Below are positions 20,991 through 34,200 of a DNA stretch of 64,000 nucleotides, one piece after another. A program made the position numbers and the translations under genes. This stretch comes from Gaertneriomyces semiglobifer. Taxonomy: Eukaryota; Chytridiomycota; Chytridiomycetes; Spizellomycetales; Spizellomycetaceae. Numbering within the stretch: position 1 is the first letter of the stretch; each line of letters starts with the position of its first letter. The notes beneath the pieces are model-generated. The model was not told the DNA's origin. It worked only from the letters and a program-made list of their open reading frames with translations, and ran no database searches. The stretch covers positions 372,001 through 436,000 of the forward strand of contig JAHLKF010000007.1 of the NCBI GenBank assembly GCA_025558075.1. Direction: 5' to 3'.

Positions 20991-21761
20991 TATGCGTGGA
21001 GTTCTTCTTGAGAAAATGACCACAACTAAGGTGCAAACGGAAGTCAATGGAGAAGTGGGCTGGCACAGGGGAAAGAAACGAATGGGGTTTATTTATGTGC
21101 CGAATGCGAGGCGGCTTATCCAACGACAGAACCCCAGTTGACGCATGTTTGGATCATGGGTGTCCTAAAACCCGCCGAACGCGAGGGGAGCGTATTCAGG
21201 AAAGTTACTATTCAATGCATCTCTAATTTATTTTTAGATGGGGGCATGATGCGGGTCTAGACATCCAGAACAGAGCGTCAGCGCAGAGAAGTGCTCTAGA
21301 ATGTCGCGTAATACCTTAATTTTATATAAAGCCTCGAGGGAAAATGGCTGCCTCACGTCCATCGGAGTTGCTTACATAACATACCCCGCGCGCCAGCTTC
21401 CGATAGATGGAAGTTGCTAGTAGTGGACTCCCGCGGACTGAGTAACCTGGAGATAACAAGGTGCGCTGGAGAAAGGAGAGCGTTCTGAATGGCGTGTGAT
21501 GGGGTCTCATCATTTCTCACGCTTCCTTGTTAAATGCTCTTGCATGGGTAAAGTGCAACTTTACGACGGCAGTGATGATGAGTCCTCGACTCTGGCCCAA
21601 AGGATTGCTGTATAGGTGCACCGTGGCTGTGAGGAAGCACGCTACTCATCACCGGATGTTAATTATTCAGGGAATGTTTGCCTAACCATTGAATGATGCA
21701 AGAGTTTTTATCTAAAATGCCAAGTTTGTGCTAATTATACATATGCCAAGTTAACGGGAAT
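20991..21761. other. Intergenic, upstream of receptor gene
   Basis: Lies between the end of the arrestin gene and the receptor start, both minus strand. No exon recognised. AT-rich segments near 21310-21330 and 21680-21760. Confidence 0.5.
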
Positions 21762-24386
21762 TTATAAACCCGGAAAACCTGCAAAAAGCCTGTCGATGGT
21801 AGCCGAAATCTCATCCTCACTTTGCACCCTATGCGTTCGGCCTGTACTTACAGTGCCGTTTTGGCTTCGTGCTGCAGGCGCGGTTTCGATATTAGATTGA
21901 TCATGGTTCTGCATGTTAGGTATTGCATCGGTGTCACCAGTTGTCGTCGGAGAAAAGCCTGTTCCGACGTGCGCACTGGCCAGTGCATTCAATATTCTCA
22001 AGTCTTCTTCCTGCCTTGAAGTGCGAGTACGCTGCGCAAATGCATCAATGGGCTGTGTCCTGTAGCTGGTTGAAGATACGGTAGAGGTTCGGGCTGGTTC
22101 TGATGGGGCTTGACCCGGTTGCACTGCCAAAGCTCTGGCCAACGTCGAGCTGTTTGATTCGCGTCCATCAGCGGCGCCCAACAACGGTGGGAGCGGCGGG
22201 GCCGGTGGGGGTGCCGTGAACGTCGCAAAAGGTTGCGGCGGTGGAGGCGGTGGAGGAGCTTTCTTTTTCAAGCGTGGCACTTGCGCCTCACCAGGTCCAG
22301 CGGATGTACTTGAAGAGTTGTGGGTTAAGGAGTTCATTGAGCTGTTCGATGGAACTCGAAATGGATTGGTTTCGAGATGGGGAGTTTGGGGTCTCGGTAA
22401 AGGTATCTTGTCGTAAGAGCCCCTTTCAGCTGAAGGAGCGAAAAAGGTGCCGCTGAGCTGACGCACCACTGGAAGCGCAGGTGGAGACGGTGGGTTGGCA
22501 GCGTACGGGGCCCCGGCTTTCCAACCTTGAACTTTTTCTCCGTAAGTCATTGGGACGGGTTCTTCAGTTGGGTGGTCTTGAAGCTCCACATTCGATTCCT
22601 CCAACTTCTCTTCATCGCTGACGCTGTCGTCAGGAAGGAATGTGACCGGTGCTTCAGCATTAACATCTTCGTCGCGCTGCTCCTCCTTCATGTAGTTCTC
22701 AACCATCCGTTCTTGAGCTTGTACTGTTTGCGGCAGCACTCTTGGGAACGCGATCCGTGGGCTTGGCAATTCTGAGTACAATGATGCTGGGTGGAGAATT
22801 GTAATGGGAATCTCGACTTGTATTGGCGCAGATCCTTTCGGTGTAGCGGAAACCAACAAGACATAAGAGACATCAACGAGCGATCCGAACCGAATTGTCC
22901 TCGCGTGGACCTGACGGATTTCTTAACGTTTGTCCAAAGATAAGGAGGCTCACGTGCACGTACCGGAATGTCAACATCGAGAACAATGTTTTTAAATTCA
23001 TTAGGTTTCACTCCACTCCAAGTACCATGTGGTTGCCTTTGCGCTTTCAAAGTCTCATCTTCCGCCCAGCTTACGCGTGCACGCGTAATCGCATGCCCAC
23101 TGTTCCTCGGCTGCTTCACACGTTGAAAGTTGCGTGTTGCTACAATTTGGCGGGAAAATGACATTGGTAGGAGAGAAGGAGTGGATCCAGGGTGTGCGTT
23201 CGCAGCCACCAGGTCAGCTGGCATAATGGCATCGGGGGAGAAGGTCTTCAGTCGACGCACTAAGGACAATGCTAAATCGTTCACCTTGGAAGAAAACGCT
23301 CAGTTGCAAGTCGCGCGGTGTTCAAATCCCGCAAAGTTTCCCACCTTGCGCTCACTCCCATTCTCGACTTCAACATTGACGTACCCAACCGATCCGGCAA
23401 CCCAGTGGCCCACGAGACTAGACCGCATGGTAGCAGTCCCTTCCAGTGGGTTGGTAAGATCTTCCGCCTGTGGGACCCGCAACCACGCCTTCAACCTCAC
23501 TTCGCCCTTTTTCCCCCAGACGAATTTACCGTCTACAACAGATGTAGCTTCAGCGAAATGGGGGGATCCTGGACGAACAGTAGCCGGAAATCGCGGTAAA
23601 GCAATAGTGTTCAAAGGAGCTGACTCGTAGATGAGCAGCTCAGTAAAGGCGCTCAGCGGCGGCTGGGGAATCGATAGAGTTGCGCTTTTGGGATGGATTG
23701 TGCTGTGGCCAATGATCAGTATGGCATCAGGGTTTCAACAAAGTAATTATGATCCATACCCGCATACAACATAACGGATTCCACCAAGTTTGGAATTCCA
23801 GAAGCTTCCAGGAAGCATTGCCGGTGGAGGAACATGCTTGACCAGCAGGCGTGGATCCATCGTTGGGTGAGGCTTACCGAGCGGCACAAAAAAATTAACA
23901 GTATGCCGCCCCTTTCGTGCGTGCCACATTCCATGCTCATCAGGAGGTCCGGCAATAACCACATCAGTTGGTGGGAGGTGCGAAAGGGAGGCCGATTGTA
24001 GAATATGGGTGTAGTACACCAGTAAACGCTTGTGCGGATTCGCCTTATCTAGCGTTTCTACAGCTCCAGTTAGCACCCTACTATGCACGCATGCTTATAG
24101 GCTCCATACCTTCCCATCCCACAACGTCAACGCACACTTTGCCGATCTTCATTCCACTTTTGTTGACGTCGATCACCAACCGTCCACTTACGTTAGCCGA
24201 AGCGAGAGAAGAAGTGCGGTCTAATTCAATCCTGACGCTCACACCACCCGCATTTGACATGATCTTGCCAGGTTTGGAGAAGAAGGATGGAATAGGGACC
24301 GTGCTCTCAGAGTGAGCAGCGGACTCCACACCGCTAGTCAAAGGATTCGTCTGCCATTCTGATGGTGATGCCACCGCTGCTGACAT
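21762..24386 (-). CDS. Arrestin-family adaptor (ART-like)
   Basis: Five exons: 24386-24110, 24057-23760, 23702-23346, 23285-22964, 22910-21762; introns of 52-60 bases; 800 residues. The 60-base third intron contains an in-frame TGA, so without splicing the protein would stop. The arrestin N-domain starts with VSGRLVIDVNKSGMKIGKVCVDVVGWE and the C-domain includes VNDLALSLVRRLKTFS and VHARTIRFGSLVDVSYVLLV, all typical arrestin strands. The last 330 residues are Pro-rich and disordered (PPPPPPP stretch near 22245). Alpha-arrestins recruit HECT ubiquitin ligases to membrane receptors and transporters and drive endocytosis. I see no PPxY motif. It lies between two 7TM genes on the same strand. Confidence 0.85.
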
Positions 24387-25013
24387 GGATCGTATTTAGA
24401 TCTGCGTACTACCACTTTATAAGTTTGAAGAAAGAGTTCACTGTAATGTTTCAACAGTTTACTTGTCGAAACATCAAGCATTTCATGCCGTTGGCCAAGC
24501 ATTTATTTGGGATCGCTGGGCGGGCCTGGGCGAGCGCGTTATTCTGTTACGTAAGCAACTCCGCTCCGCTCTGACACTGGACAGCCAAAACTGTCAAACC
24601 AACGCTCAAACCGTCAAGGCATAACGGAAGTTACCGCGGCGCAAGACTTTTCGAAGAATCATGATCACAGGAACTTCCTGACACATGTACCTCGTCATGA
24701 TCTTGGGCGAGACACCTCAGTTGCCATGCGAGAAGCTATTCCATTCGTGACTTTTTGCACTGAACGATGCTCGTACAGCACGCATGCCACAAGTGCACCT
24801 GGAAGTCACTGATCGATCGCGCAAATACAGCGAATAAGGTCTCTGCAACGGCTACTTGCGAATATGGTGCGAACGTGGTAGATGGTTGATGGGGTATGGC
24901 GGTATTGCATGTTACTAAAATTTTGTAATACTGATGAGATCGCGAACAAATTAAATGCTTCATGGATAAAAGTAGCCGTCTATATAAAAGTCCCGCGACG
25001 ACGTGGGAATGTC
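24387..25013. other. Intergenic, nothing recognised
   Basis: Upstream of the arrestin gene. TATAAAG on the minus strand at about 24414-24420 is close to the ATG. No coding exon seen. Confidence 0.45.
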
Positions 25014-26522
25014 CTAGACCGGGTGGTTGTGTCTCTCCAACCCATAAGCGTCGGGTCCATCAAACATCCCCTGCACTGGCGGCTTGGGCAAGCTCTTCTG
25101 ATTCAGCTTTAGGGTGCTGTTGAGCCTGCGCGGGTCCCCGGCGCTTTGGGAGTTTGACTGCGAACCGCTGAGTTGCGACCGACTACGTTCCTCTTCTCGA
25201 CTCTTGAGCATACTAAACAGAGCAACAACATGTAAGCATTGAGTTGTGCCCGCCCCGGAAACTACAGACGAACTTACTTCCATAGGAGTACACCATACAA
25301 TGGCGCACATGATAGAGGCGAGATGAAGATCCACACAAAGCCGAACAATGCAGACCAGCCAATTTTGGATTGGATCGGTACTCGAAGGATAGCATACAGA
25401 CCGAGAACCATTCCAAAGGAGATCGCCATCACTACGATGCTCGTAATGTTCACGATCAACTACATTCGGGCATCTTCTATTAGTTTAATACCAACGTGCT
25501 TAGGTGATGTTGAACTCACCGCAATGATTGCTCGTTTGAACTCCGATCTACCTCCAGATCCAGCTGTGCCATTCGTTGCATGCTGGCGGTCCAATCCGCT
25601 AGGCATGCTTATCTTTTCCACAGGAGGACCGAAGGGCTTGTTCAGACCGCTTCTCAGCAGCCTTACGAGCTGAATACCCCACCATAGACTTAACGCTGCG
25701 ATCGCCCAGCAGTAGATGCTCCATGATCCGTAGTGCACACGGTTCCAGTAATTCGCCCTTTCGAAATCACCCACGTCCCGATAATGGCCATCCATGGCGG
25801 CGTAGACGGGAAGAGTAAATAGCGGGACCAGGGAGTATATGAGTAACAGCGCATTGAGCATATTCGGACCTGGCAGGCTGATCTTCGTCATTGAATTCGC
25901 TGTGCTGGTCAGCTTGAATCTGGGCGTCGCATACACGATTCCAATATTGAAATTGGCGCCGCCGGTGTAAAGGATTGACCATGGTAGTTCATGAAAGAAT
26001 TCTGTGACTGCCTGAGATTTGAAGGCACCGGCTAGCACTAGAGCGGTGTAAAGTGCTCGTCCAAACAGGTGGATCAAGGTGAAGAAAAGGAAAGCCTCGG
26101 CTGCGCGGGGTTGCCATCCGCCATAGGTCGTTCTCATCCAGAGTAATGGAGAACCTGCTGCCCTACTTGCCCTGAACTTCTTATACAGGAGCACACCTCC
26201 CAGACCTGCAAATGTCTACGTCAGCCATGGCATAATATTACGCCAAAGAGGATCCCTCTTACATATTGTCAAGGAGGTTATCACAGTGTGCGCCACGTAT
26301 ACCCCTCTCCAAAGACCTTCATGCGTGCAACCACTGATTCTCCCTAGATTAACGCTGTTAGCAAGCTATGATGGAGAAGCTGAAGGCACGGTCACTTACA
26401 GCGCCAATCGCACCAGTCAGGACTATACCACTGAGCGGCGGAGAAACATCAGCATAAGCGCAAGCCACCGTCGTCTCGCATTAAATCAAACTTACCACGT
26501 CGTATCCCGGATTGTTTGCCAT
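25014..26522 (-). CDS. Seven-transmembrane protein, six exons
   Basis: Exons 26522-26496, 26430-26400, 26343-26263, 26205-25520, 25459-25278, 25212-25014; every intron has a GTAAG/GTGAG donor and an AG acceptor and all phases fit; 401 residues. A short N-terminus with two Cys (WCDW, SGCTHE) leads to helix 1 (VYVAHTVITSLTI). Six more hydrophobic helices follow, the last ending APLYGVLLW. There is a Ser-rich loop between helices 5 and 6 and a hydrophilic tail with clusters of Ser. Topology suits a G-protein-coupled receptor, but no class motif is evident. It could be another 7TM family. The nearest downstream gene is an arrestin. Confidence 0.75.
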
Positions 26523-26612
26523 TATGCAGAGAAAGCACAACCAGCGAAGTCTGTGCAAACTTTACGAGCACGTCTGCCTTAATTGACTCTAGGACGACAC
26601 AGCTTGGCGGTG

Positions 26613-26621
26613 TCCTTTATA
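26613..26621 (-). promoter_or_regulatory. TATA-like box of the 7TM gene
   Basis: TATAAAGGA on the minus strand, about 92 bases before the ATG at 26522. Confidence 0.45.
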
Positions 26622-27108
26622 GATGACCACGCAATGAACGTAAACTTTTGAACTACCACCTTCACGGTAATATTAGCGACCGCCACTCAGCATATGAATA
26701 GGTGCTACTATGGAATTGTATACTTTCTGTCCAACAGCAAAGAAAGATCGGAGCAAACGCTTACATTTTCTTTTGCACAATGAAGGACGACATTTGCTCA
26801 GTAAACGGTCTCTGGGTCTAAATAAAGTCGACACTGCTTCACAAAGCGGCCAACCGCCTACTCTCCGCCTCCCACCGCCTGATGCATTTTCCCACATCCA
26901 CGATGCCATTTCAAGTGACTATAATTGTGCTAATGGATGCATGGGTAGCTACTCCGCGGTCTCACAGCTGTTTTGACATCTTGCGCGACTCGCGTTCAAA
27001 TTCAGTTACATCAGCATCACAGGCGCAACCTAAATTTGTAACATGTGCCTCAAAATAGTACTTCCAAACCCATTCTGATCATTGTGCAACGGCTGATTTA
27101 ACAACCCA
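26622..27108. other. Intergenic, nothing recognised
   Basis: Spacer between the ATPase 3' end and the 7TM promoter. Overlapping short ORFs on both strands without motifs. Confidence 0.4.
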
Positions 27109-29094
27109 TCAATCTCGTAAACATTTTACTTCCCGGTAATCAAACCTTGGAGGCTGCTCTTCTTCGCCCCACTCTTTCAGCACCACTTTCATTGCGCACT
27201 GCATAACGGGGCTCATTGCACACACAAAAGGCCGTTCTGCAGGTGCGCCTTGTACATCAAACGTTTCGAATCGACTGTACCTCAACTCCAAAACGCGACT
27301 CTTGATCATCGCATCCACGGCAGGTTGGCCCAACTTTCGACAGAGTGGAAAGTATAGTGCAAAATGTGGCGGCGTGGTGAGGATTCGCATCAAAGTGAGA
27401 AGGTCATCAGATGTAAAGTTCTCGGGCTTTTTTGTGGGATGAGCGGGTATGGAAGTGTAAGTGGAGAATGACGGGTCAAGCAAGTAGAACTGAATGTAGG
27501 AGTATGCTTGCAGAAAGTGGGAAAACGACTCCACTGCAAGTGCACAATTAGCAAGTGCCCTTTCTCTTCCAGGTGTGCAGCAATAGGGACGTACTTGTCA
27601 TCGTTCCCTGTGAATTGATGAAATCCGTAACGTAGTCGCTCCAATGAGCTAGTTTCCCACCTAAAACATCGAATACCGCGTCGAACTGAATGCCATCTCT
27701 TAGCTTCTCTGGAACCGTCGGGAGCAGGTGTTTTTCGAAATACTCTTTCGTTTCCTCCTTATCACAATCCCCAATAGTGATCATCTTGCAGTGCTGTCCT
27801 AGAATTTCCGTCAAACTATAACTTCAATGACTGTCGGGCCATTCTGTACTCACCAACGTTCATCTGCCTCAACCAATGCATATAGAATGTATCGGACGTG
27901 ACATGCAAAACATGACATAACCGATCTTGTTTCGTGATGACTACCAGACTATCCAAAAAGCTTTTCACCGCATCTTGACTCGAAACAAGGTCCGGCAATT
28001 TATGGGCTTCATCTACAAAGAACACCGGGATCTTCTTCACTGGCTTCGCAACCTTTTCCTCGCCGTCGTTTGCGTCTTGCGCGGGCGTCGTCTGCTTTGG
28101 TTCCTTCTCCTCCGTGAGCTGTTGCTGGACAAGTCGTGGCGCGGGTTCCTTTTTCGCATCCGGTTTGCGCAGTGGCGATGCTTCCCCGTCATCACTACTG
28201 GCGTGATCTTGCATAAAGCCCTTTTCAGGATCAAACTCCCAATATCTCAATAACGCGCTCTAAAGTCGCAACGTTTTGAGAACTGTGTTGCTCTTCAAAA
28301 ACGACCGGGGATGCAAACTCCCCCAACGAAAGGATGAATACCTGGAACATTTCCATCAATCGAGCGATATCCGCAGGTTGGACCTCCTTTATTGCGGCTG
28401 GAACAGCAATGGGCGACGAGGCGTTCGCAGTAAACGACGGAGGTTGCCCACCAGCCTCCACAGCTTTGCGCGCATGCTTGAATGCCAGAGCCTCTTTCTT
28501 GAAATGATCATAGCCAGGTAAGAGATCTCCCATGCGATTGAAAAAGTTCTCGAATTGAGCCGATAACGTGCTGTGGAGCGACGTCAGATCCGCGAAACCA
28601 GCTAGAAAATGGCAACAACACAACACACGCTGTTAGTAGGGTGAAAGTGCGGACCTCGCTTGGCATTGCTGGTGCTTACCGATGCGCAAGTCCAAGTAAA
28701 TGACATGATAACGGTCATCGCTCAATACCTCTCTTAACAAAGCAGTCTTTCCAACACTCGACGCACCAAATAACACGGTGAAACTCGGTGTCGACTCCAG
28801 CACAGTTGTAATGACTTTTCGTTCTCTCTTTCTGTCAAAGAAACCCGGCACTCGGCTGAAAGTGTGCAATGGCGGTATAATAGATCGTTCATAAGAGTCA
28901 CGAAGATGTTGTCGGGTTTCTTCGAGCATACGTCGCGACTCGTCCAGTTGTTTCAACGTTTGTAGCGGGTTGGCAAGAACCCCGAGGATTGGGCCGAGCC
29001 CAGGAATGAATGTTCGTACCGGAAGAATGAGCGGACATGGTAAGGAGATGCGTAACTTCAGCCGATAAAACGATCTACTTTGAAAAATGTACAT
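27109..29094 (-). CDS. P-loop ATPase of the archaeal-ATPase/STAND type, five exons
   Basis: Exons 29094-28680, 28601-28342, 28259-27854, 27798-27595, 27533-27109; 569 residues, phases consistent. After a basic, hydrophobic N-terminus and a heptad-like helix comes Walker A (FGASSVGKTALLRE, near residue 115) and, after a long insertion rich in Ala/Pro/Lys/Glu, Walker B (KIPVFFVDEAHKL). The C-terminal half is helical with no added domain I recognise. Proteins of this kind are found in filamentous fungi and in archaea; most have no assigned function. The N-terminal segment RISLPCPLILPVRTFIPGLGPI could be a membrane anchor or targeting signal. The second intron (28260-28341) is the least certain; its donor is GTATTC. 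Confidence 0.75.
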
Positions 29095-29461
29095 GTTGCC
29101 TACATGCTACCAGGCGAAAACTCAACGCGCTACAACCAAAATGGACGGTGTTTGATAATGATAAATGTACCAGAACAAGAACTTTCAATAGACAATCGAA
29201 GTAAAACAAGCATCCACCATTGTGACAAAAGTTCGATTTCTCTCAGCTCATAAGCGAAGGGAATCTACATACAGCCTCGACAGGCTATCGACGGATGCAA
29301 CGATATGTAAAGCTGCGCCCACGATCGTGCGTTTGTGTTTTGACGTGGGGGGATATCCAAAAAGCCGCAGCCGTTCCATCTCGGCTAACACTGTCATTTC
29401 TTTTCGCTACGTCTTCTTTTCGCTACGTCAAGTAAGAAGCAACTCGTAGTTCACCAATGCT
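29095..29461. other. Intergenic, nothing recognised
   Basis: Short spacer between the ATPase start and the 3' end of the C2H2 gene. A TTTTCGCTACGTC direct repeat occurs at 29402-29427. Confidence 0.4.
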
Positions 29462-31285
29462 TCATGCTTCGACCGGTACACGAGTACCGTCTTCTCTTGT
29501 TTCCTCATCTTCTCCACCCTTATTGAACTCTTCCACTTCTTCCAGCTTTAACGGTTCAATTCCAGCAACTTCAAATACACTCGGTCTCCGTCCGCCAACC
29601 GTTCCTAAACCAAACCCAACCAGGATACTCGCCGCCTCTAACAATTGTACTTGCTGATGTTTGGAAAGACTGAACTTGGCAGCTTCTTTCCAATGTTCTG
29701 TGTGCTCCCATTTGTGCTTCAGCAGACAGTTGGGATGTTTGTAGACTTTGCCGCAGGTTTCGCACTTGTAAGTCTTGGTTGATTTGGAAGCCGATGTCGC
29801 ATTAGATTGTTGCTCGCCGTTAGCTTCCTTCATGGATTCGTCCGATGAACCTTGCGAATCTGTATTGGACCTCTTTCGGCGACGACCAGAGGCAGGCGTT
29901 GCTCCTAAGGCAGACGTTGATGAACGGCGTCTGGCATTTGCGCGAGACGATGACGTAGATCCTGCTTCTCGCTGCGACTTCTTAGCGATAGTGGGTGCGG
30001 TGGTCTTGTTCAAGGCCTTGCTGTTCTTTCGTTCACGCTCAGCAGGTTGTACAGGAGTCGGAGCAATGGGCACCGGCTGCTGTGCTGGTGAGGAAGTCGG
30101 TAGTGGTGCTTGCATGCTTGAATTTACGTGCATGCCAAAGCGCTGATTCGGGTATGCACTTCCATAAAATGCCTGATTCGGTGGTGCACTCGATGACGAG
30201 CTTTGTGACTCTGTGGCCGGAGTAGTAGGAGGTGAGGATGGGCCTCGACGCATAACGGTATCTCGCCAAAATCGTTCACCTTTATCATTCGGCATGAATT
30301 CATTAGCAAGTGGGCTACGTTTCCCAGTTGCTTTGCCGGACCCATCTTTCACGTCTAAACTTCGACTGCGCGCGTGCCCATACGAAGCAGATGTTGATTG
30401 TTCAAATTGTGGCCCTTGACCGAGGCCTAGCGAGCTAGGGCCTGACGACGGAACAATCGCGGCAAGTGACTGAATAGGCGGTAATGATTGCATTGGAGGC
30501 GGCGTAGGCGGTGGAGATGCAAAAGATGGACCGTGTCCAGCGAGAGCAGCAGCGAGTGGAGGTAAAGTCTGCTATATTTAGCAACACGGGAATTTCAAGT
30601 TCTTTGTTAAAGCGCGTCAATTACTCATATAATCACTAGCGGGCTTACCTGACTGTTCTGCGGCATACCATGGTACCGCGGGTGCGGCGGAAGAGAACTG
30701 TGCTGGCTGGGAGCACTGTGGTGCGGCGGCGGCGGGCCACTATAAGCGCTTGAAGGTGGTGGTGGTTGCGAATACGACGGGCCTTGATTGGGCAGCGGGG
30801 CCATTGTTGCTGAGGCCAGTCTTTCGTGGTTACCTGGGTGACCCGGCTTTGGGCCATCATAAGAACTCATGTAATGCAGTTGACTAGGAGGTGCCGATGA
30901 AGCATAGTGATGACTTTGACTTGGGTGAGGATGATGCTTGATGATGACAGGGAAATACCAAATATGTAAATAAATGGATGAAATAAATGGAATATGCGCA
31001 CGTATTGCCTACCTGGCCGTTCGAATACGGAGGTCCGCCAAAGAACGTGGATTGAGGAGGCGGATAGTGACCGCTAGGCCCGGGTGGTGGTTGAGGTGAT
31101 TGCTGGTGAGGCGGGTATGGATATCCCTGCCTCGAAGGAGCACCCTGAGGAGGTCCATACGGATCAGGTCTCCCGTATGGAGATGGCATGGGGTCCGAGG
31201 GATGTCTTGGGTGATGGGAAGACGGACGAGCGATTGGTCCTTCTCCTTTGCCGTTCTGATATGGCCAAGATGGATACGACGACAT
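29462..31285 (-). CDS. Single C2H2 zinc-finger protein, disordered
   Basis: Exons 31285-31013, 30936-30649, 30571-29462; introns 76 and 77 bases, all phase 0; 556 residues. The first 200 residues are Pro/Ser/Gln/His-rich (many PPP and HH), typical of a fungal regulator. One C2H2 finger near residue 455 reads CETCGKVYKHPNCLLKHKWEHTEHW, followed by a conserved helix (KHQQVQLLEAASILVGF). A Lys/Arg-rich region ahead (RRRSS, GRRRKRS) is a probable nuclear signal. This finger-plus-helix block occurs in an uncharacterised fungal family. Probable DNA-binding regulator (inference). A further intron (GTGAGT at 31375 to CCAG at about 31302) lies in the leader. Confidence 0.8.
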
Positions 31286-34200
31286 GCCGGTGGTACTCTA
31301 CTAGGCTGGAACATTGAGATAACATTTAGAATCCAGCGAGCAGGGCGAACAACAGTAGTAAATGTAACTCACCTGGTAATGGCTTGAAATATGTACTTTT
31401 GAACCTAATGTTCAAGGATAGATGTTAGCGACCTCGTCACAGATGTGCATGGAGACCATCATCAGGGACTCGAGCATGAATTCAGGGCAGTGCATAACCA
31501 CAGACTGGTCATTGCAAGAGATGAGCACCGCTCATCCACTGCCTCTCGCCGATCAAGAGCCCAAGTCAATCGAGAAACCCAACTTACCTGTCGCTGAGTA
31601 CAGATTGATCCAGGCGATGGGTGAAGCGGAAAGGGCGTATGCAGAGTGGCAGGGACTATGCGAACCAGATGAGAGATAACAGTTGAAATTTCTGAGCAGC
31701 AGAATTGTGAACGGCGATGTTCAAGCCACAACGTTCGGAAGGAGGAGGTTAAACGCCTTCCGACGACGACTATTGTGAGTGTGTATTTTAATTAATATGG
31801 TCAAGAAGTGGGGTGTGGGCGGGGAAAGTCAGTTAGTGTCTAGATGGTGGTTGAGAGGGGGAACCGGGGTGAGGGGGAAGGGGAAGGAAAAGAGAACAAG
31901 CACGACGCCATTACCCGAAATAAAAACACGGCCTTGTTTGTGTTTGTGGAAATTTGTGATGAGGATGTGATATAATTTCTAAGGTAACGGACGGAGGGGG
32001 CTACCCGGGTTTTTGTCTTTTTTCGAATGGGGATATTTAGTACGCTGCATGCAGGCAGGCTGCTTTAGGGTCAACGTCCGGGCGCTTAGACTTTTGTGTG
32101 GGTATGCATGTGCTGCTGGCTGTCCATTGATGAGCAGCTCATGAATGGCGGGGGCGGGACAGATACTGGGTGCGCTATGAGAAAGGCGACAGAGTGTGTA
32201 CGTGTGGATGGATGGATGGCTGCTACTATATTTGTTATATATATAATCTTGGGTTTGAGAAGGGGGGGCCGGTGGTGACGAGTGGGGACACAAAAATTTC
32301 GGGGAGGGAGGGGCGTGCCCGGGGGGGCGGTTTGGTTGCGTTGGTTGCGGAGGCTTTCATTAGTGTTATATGGTGAATGACCAGCCGTTGCCAAGCTGGT
32401 GGGCATACCCAGACCACTTACTCCAAGAATATACAGGTGGATTCCGCCAGCGTTATGCTTAGGGATGCAAATAAAGGCGATACCGTCCAACGGGTGGGTA
32501 CACCAATAGGTAGGTAGCTGTCTTTCCACCAGTGACGGTTCCGCGCTAGAAAAGTTGGCACCGGAGACTATCCTGTTTACTGGTGGAGGTGGATTAGACT
32601 TTATCAATGCGATCGCTTGCGAACAAGGCAGTTTGCCAGCGACAAACAAGGCCCCTTTCAAATCGGACGAAGCATTTGCGGGTCATCTAGTGCTGGCCTG
32701 CTACCAGTGTCACCGGCGCCTCGGCACATGGACTCGCGCCTAATTCAGCCGGTTTAAAATTTGGACAACGGGAACAGATCAGTTGGCGCCGGGCCTCACC
32801 GCCTCAGCAAATGCCCATTCCCTTTAATTTCCCCTCATCCCAACATTTCGCTACCCTTCCTACTCCACTCATGATTTGAAGCGATCGATGGCCTGCATTC
32901 ACTGCCATATATACATGTGCGCCAACACCACTTAACAACTAGACTGGTAAAAACCGGTGCCCGGCGTGTGGGCTTTTGACGCTGAGATCCAGGGGTTCGG
33001 CACGCTGGTACACTGATATGTCAGTCATGGCAACCCAATTGATTACGCCGCGAGCTGTCCAGACGCGTCCAGCGCAAACACATTTTTGCTTGCCCCCATT
33101 CATTTTCATTTCACCTTTGGGACATTCAAATTCATTGCGGCCTGCCAAGCGAAAAGAGTATCAGTAGTGAGTGCCATCTACCGCGCAGTTAATACCATCG
33201 TGTGTAAATGAAGAGCAATGGCTATTGATTTGAGTCGTCTTGGATGATGCTATCTATTCACCCCCGGAGGTGATCCGCAGCACCGCGACACCGGTGCCAA
33301 GTCACACAAAGCCCTTGTCCCAAGCATTGGGCAGATCCTCCAATTGGCGGACGCGCGTGCGCTTGAAATTTAAAATGCTGTGACGTGTTTTACGGTTTGG
33401 CCGCACCGGCCCAGGTGGCGGCTCGCACGTGATGTCAGAAGGCTCTCAGAAGTTCTCTCTTCAAGAGTCTCTTGTTGAATGGGTCATGTAACCTTGTATA
33501 CACATTATATAGCCTCACCACTTAACATGAAGCCTCACATCGGTGCGGCCGTTTGTAGCTGTCACATTGCGACAGGGAGAACTCGCATGCCTGCCAATTT
33601 CAAGGTCGATCGACGGGGGTGGCCACCAAACGGTTGCTCTTTGAACCAAGGTACGAGTGGATGTGGAGTGGACTCCGTACACAGGCGAACTTTGGACACC
33701 AGGACGAGAGTCACGGGACGAGCTCGACTCTGTCGCTGCTGATATGCTGGGGGAACAGACCTAACTCTCGCCACAACTGAAGCTCAGTCCGCTTTTGCTG
33801 CGTGAACGCACCTTATATATAGTAGATGCACATTGCCATTGCACTGGTAGATTCCACTGGTCCATGTGTGTGTATGAATGCTGTGATGACCTACCGATGA
33901 GATTGAATGGGAACCTACCCCCAAGGGTCATTTTCAATTCATTTTCACACAGTTTCGATCAACAACGCACACAAATGACGAGGTGACGCTGAGTAAAGTG
34001 AAGTGACTGTGAAAGTAATTTGAGGAACAGCAAAATTTGTTTTACAATTTAGGCGAAATGGGTCAATCTAAACCCAGACGAACTCGGCCGGATCTGCCGC
34101 ACCGACAACCAGGCCGTAGGAGATATGGTTTGATTGGTTGGCATGCCCCGTTCTTGATCTCAGGGTTTGCGCAATTTGCAGGTCGCCGTCTGGTCAACAA

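Noticed and set aside
23300..23340. A tRNA B-box-like sequence (GTTCAAATCCCGC)
   Set aside because: It falls in the third intron of the arrestin gene and no cloverleaf can be drawn around it.
31422..31679. An 85-codon plus-strand ORF starting at a true ATG
   Set aside because: It lies over the minus-strand leader of the C2H2 gene, which has its own intron, and the peptide has no domain.
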